Below are positions 34,495-43,590 of a DNA stretch of 64,000 bases, in pieces. The position numbers and the translations under genes are program-made. Source of the DNA: Vallitalea pronyensis (GTDB lineage Bacteria > Bacillota > Clostridia > Lachnospirales > Vallitaleaceae); the NCBI RefSeq assembly GCF_018141445.1, contig NZ_CP058649.1, positions 1,569,001-1,633,000 on the forward strand, given 5' to 3'. The notes beneath the pieces were generated by a model. That model ran no database searches, was not told where the DNA came from, and saw nothing but the letters and a program-made list of their open reading frames with translations. Each line of letters begins with the position of its first letter. The stretch's first letter is position 1.

Positions 34495-35214
34495 ATGAAG
34501 CATAACGGTATCGCATTCATGACCCATGAGCATGTACTTATTAAAGTTAAACAGCAACCATTACAAGTTTTTGAAATCAAAGATTATTATCCTGATCAAT
34601 TACCTTGGGGTTTTAAGGATATATTTGACGAACCGGAAGTGCTATTTCATGTCATGAAAGCCATAATGAAACGCATCCCACGTTCTCTCGGAAGGTTACT
34701 GACCACAAGAAATCGTCTTTTACTCTTTATTATCGACTCTTTACATTCTAACCTGAGAAAACGTTTAATTGAGGAGTCCTTATATCAAGCTAATTTTGGC
34801 ATTGTTATTCATATTGACGTTGGACCTATAGCCGTTGCAGCAGCAGAAAAAAGGGGATATGAGACACAATATATCGTTGTTGCAGTCATAGGACAAGTTA
34901 TTGAACTATCCTTTTGTTTTGGGGGGATAACGGTTATCAAACAAGTTATTAACGATACATTGAGTAGTGAATTTGATGCCTTTATGAGCACATGTAAAAA
35001 GTTACAAGATAAGGATATCATTGATTTAGTGGATACAACAGGTATGCCTCAACAAGATATGGATACAATTAGACGTATGTGGAATGAGAAAAGAGGTATT
35101 CAGGTGATTATTGCATCCAATAATAATTCTTTTGATTATGGGGCTGATAGAGAAATCAGGTATGACCATAAGGTAAGTTTTAGTCAAATGATGGATTTGG
35201 TACAAGACATTTAG
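34495..35214 (+). CDS. Divergent actin-fold (MreB-like) protein
   Basis: 239 residues, unusually short for MreB (about 335). The order of segments echoes MreB: FDEPEVLFHVMKAIMKRIP, LLFIIDS, GIVIHIDVGPIAVAAAEKRG (the EPMAAAIGAG region), YIVVAVIGQVIELSFCFGGI (in place of VVDIGGGTTEIAVISLGGI) and SFSQMMDLV at the end. The phosphate-2 glycines are lost (VAVIGQ), so ATP hydrolysis is doubtful. TAAGGAGAAGCCCT precedes the ATG. It is convergent with the TPR gene at 35232. It might be a nucleotide-free cytoskeletal accessory or a decayed rod-shape factor. The assignment rests on motif order, not an alignment. Confidence 0.5.
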   Translation: MKHNGIAFMTHEHVLIKVKQQPLQVFEIKDYYPDQLPWGFKDIFDEPEVLFHVMKAIMKRIPRSLGRLLTTRNRLLLFIIDSLHSNLRKRLIEESLYQANFGIVIHIDVGPIAVAAAEKRGYETQYIVVAVIGQVIELSFCFGGITVIKQVINDTLSSEFDAFMSTCKKLQDKDIIDLVDTTGMPQQDMDTIRRMWNEKRGIQVIIASNNNSFDYGADREIRYDHKVSFSQMMDLVQDI

Positions 35215-35231
35215 TGCTCCATATCACATCA

Positions 35232-36110
35232 TTATTCTTGCTCCTTTTCAATCTTCTCACGATATTCATCCAGATACTTATACAGATCTACCCTGCCAGA
35301 ATTTCTAAGTTTATCGATGAGAATAAGCGCACTTTTGTAATGTTTAGAATGATAATAGATATTGAGCATGTTAAGTCCTGTTGCTACATCATGTTTTTGA
35401 ATGTTGTATATGGGTTCAAGCAATTCAAGAGCTTCCTCGTATAGCTTCGCTTTACCCAATTCTCCAGCGATAACCTTCAAGGATTCAGGATAGATATGTT
35501 TGTCCTCAATAATGGATTGGAAGATGTCATAACCCTCTTCCAATTGACCATCTGCTAACTTATTGGAACCAAGATAGAGTCTAGGACGCCATGCTTTAGG
35601 TAGTTCACATAGTGTTTCTAAAACCGATTGAACATATGCCTTATCATATTTTTGGTTGAGAATGGACAGGTACCAAGCCAAACCGTTATCTTGATTAGGA
35701 TCTATTTGAATAGCCTTTTCCAAAGTGGTTATCCCTAATGCTTCGTTACCCATCTCATAATAGACTTTCGCAAGGTTCGTAAGAATAGAGCCTGTTTCTT
35801 CATATTTTCTACAATACTTCTTGAGTATCTTTTCAGCTTTTTTTAATTGATTGTTTTTCATATAGACAATACCCAGTATGGTGTAAGCTCTCTCAGGTAT
35901 GGTATCAATCGCCTTTAAACGTTTAGCAGGCTTAATCATTTCTTGGTATATTTCATCCGTAAGTGACATAACGATTAATTGATAAAGTTTGTCGCTGTTA
36001 TGCCAAGATTGTTGGATGTTATGTGGTAAAATCGTTTCAATATATTTTTCTTTTGTAACATACATTTCATTACCAGATGTGTCGTAGAATCTTATCATAT
36101 TATCACGCAT
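35232..36110 (-). CDS. Tetratricopeptide-repeat protein
   Basis: 292 residues, cytosolic, made of TPR-like helical pairs from about residue 65 to 280. The clearest are AYTILGIVYMKNNQLKKAEKI, SILTNLAKVYYEMGNEALGI with TTLEKAIQIDPN, and LYEEALELLEPIY. The N-terminal 55 residues (MIRFYDTSGNEMYV) look like a separate small domain. The start at 36110 could be a few codons downstream at ATG 36098. No catalytic motif is seen. It likely mediates protein contacts; the partner is unknown. It ends 18 bp from the convergent MreB-like gene. Confidence 0.8.
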   Translation of the reverse strand: MRDNMIRFYDTSGNEMYVTKEKYIETILPHNIQQSWHNSDKLYQLIVMSLTDEIYQEMIKPAKRLKAIDTIPERAYTILGIVYMKNNQLKKAEKILKKYCRKYEETGSILTNLAKVYYEMGNEALGITTLEKAIQIDPNQDNGLAWYLSILNQKYDKAYVQSVLETLCELPKAWRPRLYLGSNKLADGQLEEGYDIFQSIIEDKHIYPESLKVIAGELGKAKLYEEALELLEPIYNIQKHDVATGLNMLNIYYHSKHYKSALILIDKLRNSGRVDLYKYLDEYREKIEKEQE

Positions 36111-36495
36111 TGTTCAGCCCACTCCTATAATTATTTCTATTTGTATTGTTCCTATTGGCAGTAACATGTTAAGGGCATTATTTATATTGGGTTAGAGGCA
36201 TTTTAGTATAATTGCCTTACTTACGGTATGTTAATCTGTACATGGGAAAGTATTTGTCATCTTTACTCATGGTCACATTATAGCATAAAATGTTGGAAAA
36301 TAAAAATTAGTTCAAGAGAATGGATAATATAGGTAATTATCCAAATTAATTTCAAAAAATGTCTCTATTGGGATAGAATACACCGATAACATATAACCCG
36401 CCTAAAAAGGATTACTTAGGGCAAAGAAGAATACTCTAAGTATGAAGATTATGTCAAAAAAGGCGCGTAAGTGTTAATAAACAAGGGGGTAACGC
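36111..36495. other. Intergenic region upstream of the formate dehydrogenase operon, with a possible structured leader
   Basis: A 385-bp gap between divergent genes. Near the operon a fold can be drawn: CGCCT (36399-36403) with AGGCG (36461-36465) encloses TACTTAG (36413-36419) with CTAAGTA (36436-36442). It sits about 30 bp before the first start codon and could be a ligand-binding leader, for example for molybdenum cofactor or a redox signal. It does not match a riboswitch consensus that I know. The rest is AT-rich without clear features. Confidence 0.35.
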
Positions 36496-36990
36496 ATGGA
36501 TACTTCAAAGGGTTTAGAGCAAGGTTTTGATGAATTAGAAGCGTACATACAAGCATTACATGAAAAACAAGGAGCACTCATTACCGTGTTACACAAAGCA
36601 CAAACCATTTTTGGTTACCTGCCAAAAGACGTTCAACTTTTTATTTCAGAGAAGTTAAAGCTTCCAGTGTCCAAAGTGTATGGCGTCGTGCAATTTTACT
36701 CTTTCTTTACCATGATACCAAAAGGGAAGCATCGCATAGCAGTCTGTATGGGTACTGCTTGTTATGTGAAAGGGGCAGAAAAAGTATTGGAGCAATTTAA
36801 AAAACTACTGGGTATTCATGAAGGTGAGACCACGGTGGATGGACAGTTCTCACTAGAGGCTTTGCGATGTGTCGGTGCTTGTGGGCTTGCTCCAGTCGTG
36901 GTCATTGACGAACAGGTTTATGGGAAAGTTTCACCTAAAAAAGTAGCTGACATGCTGTCAAAGCATCAACAAGGAGGTGACGAGACGTGA
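36496..36990 (+). CDS. NuoE/HydA-type thioredoxin-like 2Fe-2S subunit of formate dehydrogenase complex
   Basis: 164 residues, the size of NuoE and HydC-type subunits. Four cysteines bind a 2Fe-2S cluster: CMGTACYVKG and CVGACGLAPVV, the standard C-x4-C and C-x3-C pattern. The N-terminal helices include LITVLHKAQTIFGYLP and VYGVVQFYSFF. Together with the NuoF-like subunit it links NAD(H) to the iron-sulfur chain of the catalytic subunit FdhA. GGGGGTAACGC precedes the ATG. The next gene starts with a GTG inside this stop region (GTGA overlap), so they are co-translated. Confidence 0.94.
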   Translation: MDTSKGLEQGFDELEAYIQALHEKQGALITVLHKAQTIFGYLPKDVQLFISEKLKLPVSKVYGVVQFYSFFTMIPKGKHRIAVCMGTACYVKGAEKVLEQFKKLLGIHEGETTVDGQFSLEALRCVGACGLAPVVVIDEQVYGKVSPKKVADMLSKHQQGGDET

Positions 36991-38837
36991 AAATAGAATC
37001 ATTAGCTATGTTACAAGCCATAAAACGAGAGGTTATGAAGGAAGCAGCCCAAACCGAACGAAGCATCTTAGTTTGTGGTGGAACAGGTTGTAAATCGTCT
37101 CGTGCCGACCAGATTATTCATCAGTTAGAAAAAGAAGTCAAACACCACCATTTAGAAAATAGGGTAAAGGTTATCCAAACCGGTTGTTTTGGATTTTGTG
37201 AAAAAGGACCGATCGTTAAAATGATACCCGACAATACATTCTATGTGGAAGTTAAACCTGAAGATGTAAAAGAGCTGGTTGAAGAGCATGTATGTCATGG
37301 AAGAAAAGTAACAAGACTACTCTATGTGGACCCAGAGACATCAGATGTCATAGCAGATTCTGATCATATGACGTTTTATAAAAAGCAAATGCGGGTAGCC
37401 CTGAGAAATTGTGGTGTTATCGACCCTAATCAGATAATGGATTACATAGCCCATGATGGTTATCAGGCACTCCATAAGGCATTGACGAAGATGACCCCAG
37501 AAGAAGTCATTAAAGAAATAGATCAATCCAGGCTTAGAGGCAGGGGCGGTGGTGGTTTTCCAACAGGTCGAAAATGGTCATTTGCTAAGAAGAATACATC
37601 CAAAGAGAAGTACGTGATCTGTAACGCAGACGAAGGTGACCCAGGTGCTTTTATGGACCGTTCCATCTTAGAAGGTGATCCCCATTCTGTTATTGAAGCC
37701 ATGGCCCTATGTGGTTATGCCATTGGAGCCACACAGGGGATTGTTTATATCCGTGCAGAATACCCCTTGGCAATAAAACGCTTACAAAAAGCAATCGATG
37801 ATGCCACGTCCTATGGTATGCTTGGTCAAAACATTTTTCAAACAAACTTTCATTTTCAAGTTCAGATAAAATATGGGGCAGGTGCATTTGTATGTGGCGA
37901 AGAAACAGCTCTGATTCATTCCATGGAAGGTGAACGAGGAGAGCCAACCATGAAACCGCCATTTCCTGCTGAAGCTGGGTACTGGGGACAGGTCACCAAC
38001 GTGAACAATGTAGAAACATTAGCCAACATTCCTGTTATTTTACAAAAAGGCGGCGAATGGTTTAGTCATATCGGTACAAGTAATTCAACAGGAACGAAAG
38101 TATTTGCTTTAGCTGGTAAGATTAAAAATGTAGGACTCATTGAAGTGCCTATGGGTACCACACTTAGAGAGGTTATTTTTGATATAGGCAGCGGTATTAT
38201 TGATGAAAAAGCCTTCAAGGCTGTTCAGACGGGAGGGCCATCAGGAGGTTGTCTGACAGAAAAGGATCTGGACACACCCATTGACTTTGACAGTCTCATT
38301 GCAGCAGGGTCCATGATGGGATCAGGTGGTATGATTGTTCTGGATGAAGAAGATTGTATGGTCAATGTGGCCAAATTCTACATGGGATTTATCGTAGAAG
38401 AATCCTGTGGTAAATGTACACCTTGTCGAGAAGGTACAAAAAGACTATATGAGTTATTGGAGAAAATTACAGAAGGTAATGGCACCATGGCAGATATAGA
38501 CACCATCAGAGAATTATCCCATATGATTGGGGATGCATCCCTTTGCGGTTTGGGGCAGACAGCACCGAATCCAGTCTTATCTACCTTGGAGAACTTCTAT
38601 GAGGAATATGTGGCTCATGTAGTGGACAAAGCATGTCCAGCAAAATATTGTCGAGCTCTTATAACCTATACCATTGATAGCCATGCATGTATTGGCTGCA
38701 CAGCTTGTGCCAGAGCATGCCCATCTCAGGCCATAACAGGTGTTGTAAAAAAAGCTCACTTTATCCATCAAGAACAATGTGATAAGTGTGGTATCTGCTA
38801 TGATACATGTGGATTTAATGCTATCCAGAGACAATAG
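36987..38837 (+). CDS. NuoF/HydB-type flavoprotein subunit (FMN, NAD-binding) of formate dehydrogenase complex
   Basis: 616 residues, starting with GTG after AAGGAGGTGACGAGAC. Domains in order: an N-terminal thioredoxin-like 2Fe-2S domain (CGGTGCKSSRA and CFGFCEKGP), the FMN/NAD fold (RGRGGGGFPTGRKW, CNADEGDPGAFMDR, GAGAFVCGEETAL, ending EGERGEPTMKPPFPA), SLBB, a 4Fe-4S helix bundle (ESCGKCTPCREGT), and a C-terminal two-cluster ferredoxin domain (CIGCTACARACP, CDKCGICYDTC). This is the layout of HydB/NuoF in electron-bifurcating hydrogenases and formate dehydrogenases. It carries electrons between NAD(H) and the catalytic chain. Bifurcation with ferredoxin is possible but cannot be decided from sequence. 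Confidence 0.94.
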   Translation: MKIESLAMLQAIKREVMKEAAQTERSILVCGGTGCKSSRADQIIHQLEKEVKHHHLENRVKVIQTGCFGFCEKGPIVKMIPDNTFYVEVKPEDVKELVEEHVCHGRKVTRLLYVDPETSDVIADSDHMTFYKKQMRVALRNCGVIDPNQIMDYIAHDGYQALHKALTKMTPEEVIKEIDQSRLRGRGGGGFPTGRKWSFAKKNTSKEKYVICNADEGDPGAFMDRSILEGDPHSVIEAMALCGYAIGATQGIVYIRAEYPLAIKRLQKAIDDATSYGMLGQNIFQTNFHFQVQIKYGAGAFVCGEETALIHSMEGERGEPTMKPPFPAEAGYWGQVTNVNNVETLANIPVILQKGGEWFSHIGTSNSTGTKVFALAGKIKNVGLIEVPMGTTLREVIFDIGSGIIDEKAFKAVQTGGPSGGCLTEKDLDTPIDFDSLIAAGSMMGSGGMIVLDEEDCMVNVAKFYMGFIVEESCGKCTPCREGTKRLYELLEKITEGNGTMADIDTIRELSHMIGDASLCGLGQTAPNPVLSTLENFYEEYVAHVVDKACPAKYCRALITYTIDSHACIGCTACARACPSQAITGVVKKAHFIHQEQCDKCGICYDTCGFNAIQRQ

Positions 38838-38852
38838 AGGGAGGTGTAATAG

Positions 38853-41570
38853 ATGAATGAGGTGAAGATTACCATTAATGGGCAAGAACGATATGTCCCT
38901 GAAGATTTCACCCTATTAATGGCTGCAAAACAAGGGGATGTTTTTATTCCAACCTTATGCCATAGTGAATTACTAGAGGTAGCAAAGGGTGGAGCATGCC
39001 GCTTATGTGTTGTGGAAGTGGAGGGAAGAAATCGTTTATTACCAGCTTGTGCAACAACTGTTTGGGATGGGATGGTCATACATACGGATACAGAACGGGT
39101 AATAAAGTCCCGTAAGCTTAATTTAGAATTATTATTAGCCAATCACCCCCTTGATTGCATGACTTGTGAAAAAGCAGGGGATTGCCGTTTACAAGATTAT
39201 TGTTATGAATACGATGTGAAAACATCCAGGTTTGCTCATGGTCAGGTAAGAAATTTACCCATGGATACCACCAATCGTTTCTATACCTATGAGCCTAATA
39301 AATGTATTCTATGTGGTAATTGTGTGAGGGTGTGCCATGAACTTCAAAAAAATGGTGCCATTGGTCGTAGCTTAAGAGGATTCGTAACCCATGTGACCAC
39401 ACCTTTTGAAGACGGTCTTGAAGCGTCCAGTTGTGTGTCTTGCGGCAACTGCATAGCCGTATGTCCAGTAGGCGCACTGACACCTAGATCAAAGGTGAAA
39501 TACCGAACTTGGGATGTAAGACGTGTAAAGACCACATGTCCTTACTGTGGTGTAGGCTGTCAGATGGATTTATTAATCAAAGGTCAGCAAGTGGTTGGTG
39601 TGGAACCTCGTCATGAAGTACCCAATCAAGGCTTGCTTTGTGTAAAAGGCAAGTTTGGCTATGGCTTTATTAACCATCCAGACCGTCTTACAAGTCCCCT
39701 TATTAAGAAAAACGGAACATTTGAAGAAGCGTCGTGGGAAGAAGCTTTAGCTTTAATCGTTAAGAAGGTTAAAACCACCAAAGAAGCATACGGTTCAGAA
39801 GCATTTGCAGGCTTATCTTCTGCCAGATGTACCAATGAAGAGAATTATCTCTTTCAGAAGTTCATGCGGGCTGTTCTAGGTACGAACAATGTGGACCATT
39901 GTGCTCGACTATGCCATGCTTCTACAGTTGCAGGTCTTGCAACCACGTTAGGCAGTGGTGCAATGACCAACAGCATTCAAGAAGTACTGGGGGCGGATGT
40001 AATCTTCGTGACAGGTTCCAATACCACAGAAACCCACCCTGTTATTGGTGCATTTATGAAACAAGCAAAAGATAAAGGGGCTAAAATCATTGTAGCAGAA
40101 CCTCGAAGAATTGAATTAGCTGAAGAAGCAGATGTATTCTTACAGATTAAACCAGGCACCAATGTGGCTCTATTTAACGGTATGATGCACGTCATCATTA
40201 AAGAGGGTCTCATGGATCAGCAGTATAAGGACACCCGAACAGAGAATTTTGAAGCATTAGAGAAAACCGTTGCGTCCTATAACCCAAGATATGTAGCTGA
40301 TATCTGTGGTGTTTGTCCAGAAGACATAGAAGAAGCCGCACGCTTATATGCACGTGCAGACAAAGCGGGTATTTTTTATTCCATGGGGGTTACCCAACAT
40401 ACAACAGGTACCCATGGTGTCATGGCAACGTCTAATCTTGCTTTATTATGTGGGAACATTGGGAAGGCATCAGCCGGTGTTAACCCATTAAGAGGGCAAA
40501 ATAATGTTCAAGGAGCTTGTGATCTAGGCGCATTGCCTGGGGATTTACCCGGTTATCAGAAGGTCTATCATGATCATGTTATCGATAAATATGAAAAACA
40601 TTGGGGCAAGAAATTACCTGATCAAGCAGGTCTTACCGTGACAGAGATGATAAAAAAAGGTGAAGAAGGTACCATTAAGTTTCTGTATGTCATGGGTGAA
40701 AATCCAATGATTTCAGACCCGGATATCAATCATGTGAAGAAAGCCTTGGAAACCATTGATTTCATCGTTGTTCAAGATATATTTTTAACGGAAACGGCTC
40801 GGATGGCAGATGTGATATTACCAGCTGCATCTTTTGCAGAAAAAGAAGGCACATTCACCAATACAGAAAGGCGGATTCAGCGGGTTAGAAAAGCCATTAA
40901 TCCTATAGGTAACAGTAAACCTGATTGGGTGATTATCATGGACCTGATGTATAAACTGGATTACCCTAAGACCTATAATCATCCATCGGAAATCATGGAA
41001 GAAATAGCAGCGCTTACACCCATTTATGGGGGCATAACCTATGAACGAATTGAACAAGAAGGTTTACAATGGCCTTGTCCAACCAAGGAGCATCTTGGAA
41101 CCGTATATTTGCATAAAGATACGTGTATGCGAGGGTTAGGTCTATTTAAACCAGCAGATTACATGGAAAGTGCTGAGGTAACAGACGCAGATTACCCATA
41201 TATCCTAACCACAGGCCGTATGCTTTATCATTTCCATACAAAAACCATGACAGGACGGGTTGAGGCCATTCAAGCCATGTACCCACACTCCTTTATTCAG
41301 ATTAACCCAACCACAGCTAACCGCTTGGGGTTAGTAGATGGTGATTGTGTCCAAGTAACGTCCCGAAGGGGACAGGTGATAACCACAGCAAGTATCACGG
41401 ATATTGTTGAAGAAGATGTGTGTTTCATGCCCTTTCATTTTGCAGATGGGGCAGCCAATTACTTGACCAATACGGCTGTTGACCCCATCGCTAAAATACC
41501 GGAATTAAAGGTAAGTGCAGTCCGTTTGGAAAAAGTGCTTCCTCCAATAGAAATACGTGAGAATGCATGA
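38853..41570 (+). CDS. fdhA: Formate dehydrogenase catalytic subunit (Mo/W-bisMGD, Cys form)
   Basis: 905 residues. The N-terminal NuoG-like part binds a 2Fe-2S cluster and further 4Fe-4S clusters (DCMTCEKAGDCRLQDYC, CILCGNCVRVC, CVSCGNCIAVCP). The molybdopterin part begins with TCPYCGVGCQMDLL. The active-site motif reads DHCARLCHAST, with Cys354 (TGC at 39912-39914) where many homologues have selenocysteine; the downstream HASTVAGL is normal. It oxidises formate to CO2 or the reverse. GGGAGGTGTAATAG precedes the ATG. It lies after the two NAD-linked subunits and before mobA and fdhD, which supply the cofactor, so the operon encodes a complete NAD-dependent enzyme. Confidence 0.95.
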   Translation: MNEVKITINGQERYVPEDFTLLMAAKQGDVFIPTLCHSELLEVAKGGACRLCVVEVEGRNRLLPACATTVWDGMVIHTDTERVIKSRKLNLELLLANHPLDCMTCEKAGDCRLQDYCYEYDVKTSRFAHGQVRNLPMDTTNRFYTYEPNKCILCGNCVRVCHELQKNGAIGRSLRGFVTHVTTPFEDGLEASSCVSCGNCIAVCPVGALTPRSKVKYRTWDVRRVKTTCPYCGVGCQMDLLIKGQQVVGVEPRHEVPNQGLLCVKGKFGYGFINHPDRLTSPLIKKNGTFEEASWEEALALIVKKVKTTKEAYGSEAFAGLSSARCTNEENYLFQKFMRAVLGTNNVDHCARLCHASTVAGLATTLGSGAMTNSIQEVLGADVIFVTGSNTTETHPVIGAFMKQAKDKGAKIIVAEPRRIELAEEADVFLQIKPGTNVALFNGMMHVIIKEGLMDQQYKDTRTENFEALEKTVASYNPRYVADICGVCPEDIEEAARLYARADKAGIFYSMGVTQHTTGTHGVMATSNLALLCGNIGKASAGVNPLRGQNNVQGACDLGALPGDLPGYQKVYHDHVIDKYEKHWGKKLPDQAGLTVTEMIKKGEEGTIKFLYVMGENPMISDPDINHVKKALETIDFIVVQDIFLTETARMADVILPAASFAEKEGTFTNTERRIQRVRKAINPIGNSKPDWVIIMDLMYKLDYPKTYNHPSEIMEEIAALTPIYGGITYERIEQEGLQWPCPTKEHLGTVYLHKDTCMRGLGLFKPADYMESAEVTDADYPYILTTGRMLYHFHTKTMTGRVEAIQAMYPHSFIQINPTTANRLGLVDGDCVQVTSRRGQVITTASITDIVEEDVCFMPFHFADGAANYLTNTAVDPIAKIPELKVSAVRLEKVLPPIEIRENA

Positions 41571-42169
41571 ATAGATTTGGGAGTGCCATGATATTAGCTG
41601 GTGGTAAAAGTAAGCGGATGGGTTTTGATAAACAGCAATTAAGCTTTAAACATATGAAATTAATAGACCAACAAATTGAAAAGTTATCCCATTTATTTGA
41701 GGACATCATTGTCGTTACGTACAATCCCCATTATTATCAAAACCTTAGGTGTAGAACCGTATGTGACGAGCTGAAAGAAAAAGGCCCTTTAGCAGGCATT
41801 CATGTGGGGTTAAAGCATGCAATCAGCCAATATACGTATGTGTTAGCATGTGATATGCCCCACATCAATAGGGCTTATATTCGGTATATGCAACAAAGGA
41901 TAGGCATCCATGAAGTGGATGTCTGCCTAACACAACACGAGAGTAAAAGGATGGAACCTTTTAACGCTTTTTATGCCAAGAGCATGGTGAAAAAGATAGA
42001 AAGATATTTACTTAAGGACAAGAGGTCTGTATGTGGTTTAATAGCACAATGTGAAGCCTATTTGGTGGATGAAAAGCAAGCACGACACTTTAGTCCTCAA
42101 CTGAATATGTTTCTTAACCTTAACACCATGGAACAAGTAAAAAAATATCAACGGCAAAAGGATGTGTAG
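41567..42169 (+). CDS. mobA: Molybdenum cofactor guanylyltransferase MobA
   Basis: 200 residues. The nucleotidyltransferase signature is at the N-terminus, AMILAGGKSKRMGFDKQQL; VCDELKEKGPLAGIHVGL and YVLACDMPHI (metal-binding Asp) follow. It attaches GMP to molybdopterin to make the bis-MGD cofactor that FdhA needs. Its ATG overlaps the fdhA stop (ATGA), so translation is coupled. Length is normal. Being in the operon it probably serves this enzyme specifically. Confidence 0.93.
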   Translation: MNRFGSAMILAGGKSKRMGFDKQQLSFKHMKLIDQQIEKLSHLFEDIIVVTYNPHYYQNLRCRTVCDELKEKGPLAGIHVGLKHAISQYTYVLACDMPHINRAYIRYMQQRIGIHEVDVCLTQHESKRMEPFNAFYAKSMVKKIERYLLKDKRSVCGLIAQCEAYLVDEKQARHFSPQLNMFLNLNTMEQVKKYQRQKDV

Positions 42170-42172
42170 GCA

Positions 42173-42946
42173 ATGGATGGCATTAAAACTTACCCTATAA
42201 TAAAATTTAATGGACAAGAACAAATAAAGGTTTTTGATGATGTGATTATTGAATTTTCCCTAACCATGATGTTACATAATAGAGCTTTTGTGACCATGCA
42301 GTGTACACCACAAGCCTTAGAAGAACTGGTTGTGGGCTTTCTCTATGCAGAAGGTGTCATTAAGTCCACCGATGATATCAAGTCACTAACTGTCAATCTA
42401 GAAAGGGGCAAAGCATACGTAGAATTGTTACAGGATCAACAGTTTGATTATATTGGTCAATACTTAAGTGCGAAAAAGACCGTCACCACTGCATGTGGTC
42501 AAGCCAGAACCATCGCTTATCAAGTCATGGATACACCGCCAACACATACGGTTATTCAAAATCAATCCGTCCATATGGAACAAATCCAGACCCTGATGAA
42601 AAGCTTTAGTAAAAAATCCATACGTTTTAACCAAACAGGTGGTGTTCATAGTTGTGCGCTATGTGATACAGAGAAGATATTGCTATTTCAAGAGGATATT
42701 GGAAGACATAATGCCCTTGATAAAATCATCGGTAAGAGCATGTTAGATAAGATGGCTTTACATGACAAGATGGTATTAACCACAGGTCGCCTCACATCTG
42801 AAATTGTGATGAAAGTAGCTAAAGCGGCCATACCCATACTCGTCTCACGTTCTGCACCTACCAATGTAGCCATTGATACAGCACAGGCATCGGGTATTGT
42901 ATTAATTGGATTTGCAAGAGGTCACCGAATGAACAGGTATACATGA
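42173..42946 (+). CDS. fdhD: Formate dehydrogenase accessory sulfurtransferase FdhD
   Basis: 257 residues. FdhD passes sulfur from a cysteine desulfurase to the Mo-bisMGD of formate dehydrogenase. Family segments seen: VGFLYAEGVI, TTACGQAR with a single Cys where E. coli has CxxC, TGGVHSCALCD, FQEDIGRHNALDKIIG, and LTTGRLTSEIVMK. The Firmicute form commonly has one Cys at this position, so it is probably active. It starts 3 bp after mobA. The operon ends here and a long hairpin follows at 42954-43074. Confidence 0.93.
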   Translation: MDGIKTYPIIKFNGQEQIKVFDDVIIEFSLTMMLHNRAFVTMQCTPQALEELVVGFLYAEGVIKSTDDIKSLTVNLERGKAYVELLQDQQFDYIGQYLSAKKTVTTACGQARTIAYQVMDTPPTHTVIQNQSVHMEQIQTLMKSFSKKSIRFNQTGGVHSCALCDTEKILLFQEDIGRHNALDKIIGKSMLDKMALHDKMVLTTGRLTSEIVMKVAKAAIPILVSRSAPTNVAIDTAQASGIVLIGFARGHRMNRYT

Positions 42947-42953
42947 TCATATC

Positions 42954-43074
42954 AACAGCTACCAGCATACTTAGGTGTAGATAAAGATAGAGAAATGTGT
43001 ATAGGCATTACATTTCTTAGGCATTTCTTGGGAGTTTATCAACAGTCTATATAAGTACCATGCTGGTAGCTGTT
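42954..43074. repeat. Long hairpin/palindromic element (121 bp) after fdhD
   Basis: 42954-42968 is an exact inverted match of 43060-43074 (AACAGCTACCAGCAT type arms). Inside, ACTTAG with TAAGT, AGATAAA with TTTATC, and AAATGT with ACATTT pair less perfectly. No T-run follows the outer stem, so a plain terminator is unlikely. It begins 8 bp after the fdhD stop. It resembles in size and build the palindromes at 12958 and 51935 but shares no sequence I can see. Confidence 0.75.
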
Positions 43075-43454
43075 TAACATGTATGACAGATCTGTTTCAT
43101 GTAACCTGATGTACACTGGATGCTGGTTGTGAATTCACTGGGTGATGCATGCTCATATTGAATTGGACATGCTTTTCTTACACTGTTCATTCAACATGAT
43201 TACCTTGTTATATACGTTGAAGCCCTCAATGCAATCATTAATCTTAGAAACTGATTATATTGTTCAACCTATATAAGAGGTGGTAATTTTATAATTAAAC
43301 ATGATAAGGGGAGAGTATTTAATACGTATTGATGTTGTAAAAGGGTAGAACCCTCTTACATACCCTTTACATGCTAATTATTAAATGGAAGAAGTTATAA
43401 AGTATATAAAAATACACAAAAACAATACTAATAATACATGTGTTGCCACAAAAA

Positions 43455-43496
43455 TAACCAAAATGTGTACTTATATTATAGTACACACGATGGTTA
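43455..43496. promoter_or_regulatory. Palindromic operator upstream of XRE regulator
   Basis: TGTGTAC (43464-43470), ten bases, GTACACA (43481-43487), with outer TAACC and GGTTA also symmetrical. It lies about 100 bp before the XRE start, and further GGTTA half-sites follow at 43522 and 43534. It is a likely autoregulatory operator. The rest of 43075-43590 is AT-rich with no convincing gene. Confidence 0.55.
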
Positions 43497-43590
43497 CTGT
43501 CAATAGTTTCTTCTATCTTTGGTTATCTTATTGGTTATTAGTATTTACAGTGGCGTTCATGGACTCTAAAATAAATGAGAGGTGGTTTGC

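Noticed and set aside
39894..39917. Selenocysteine in the formate dehydrogenase active site
   Set aside because: The codon is TGC (Cys354), not TGA, so no SECIS element is needed.
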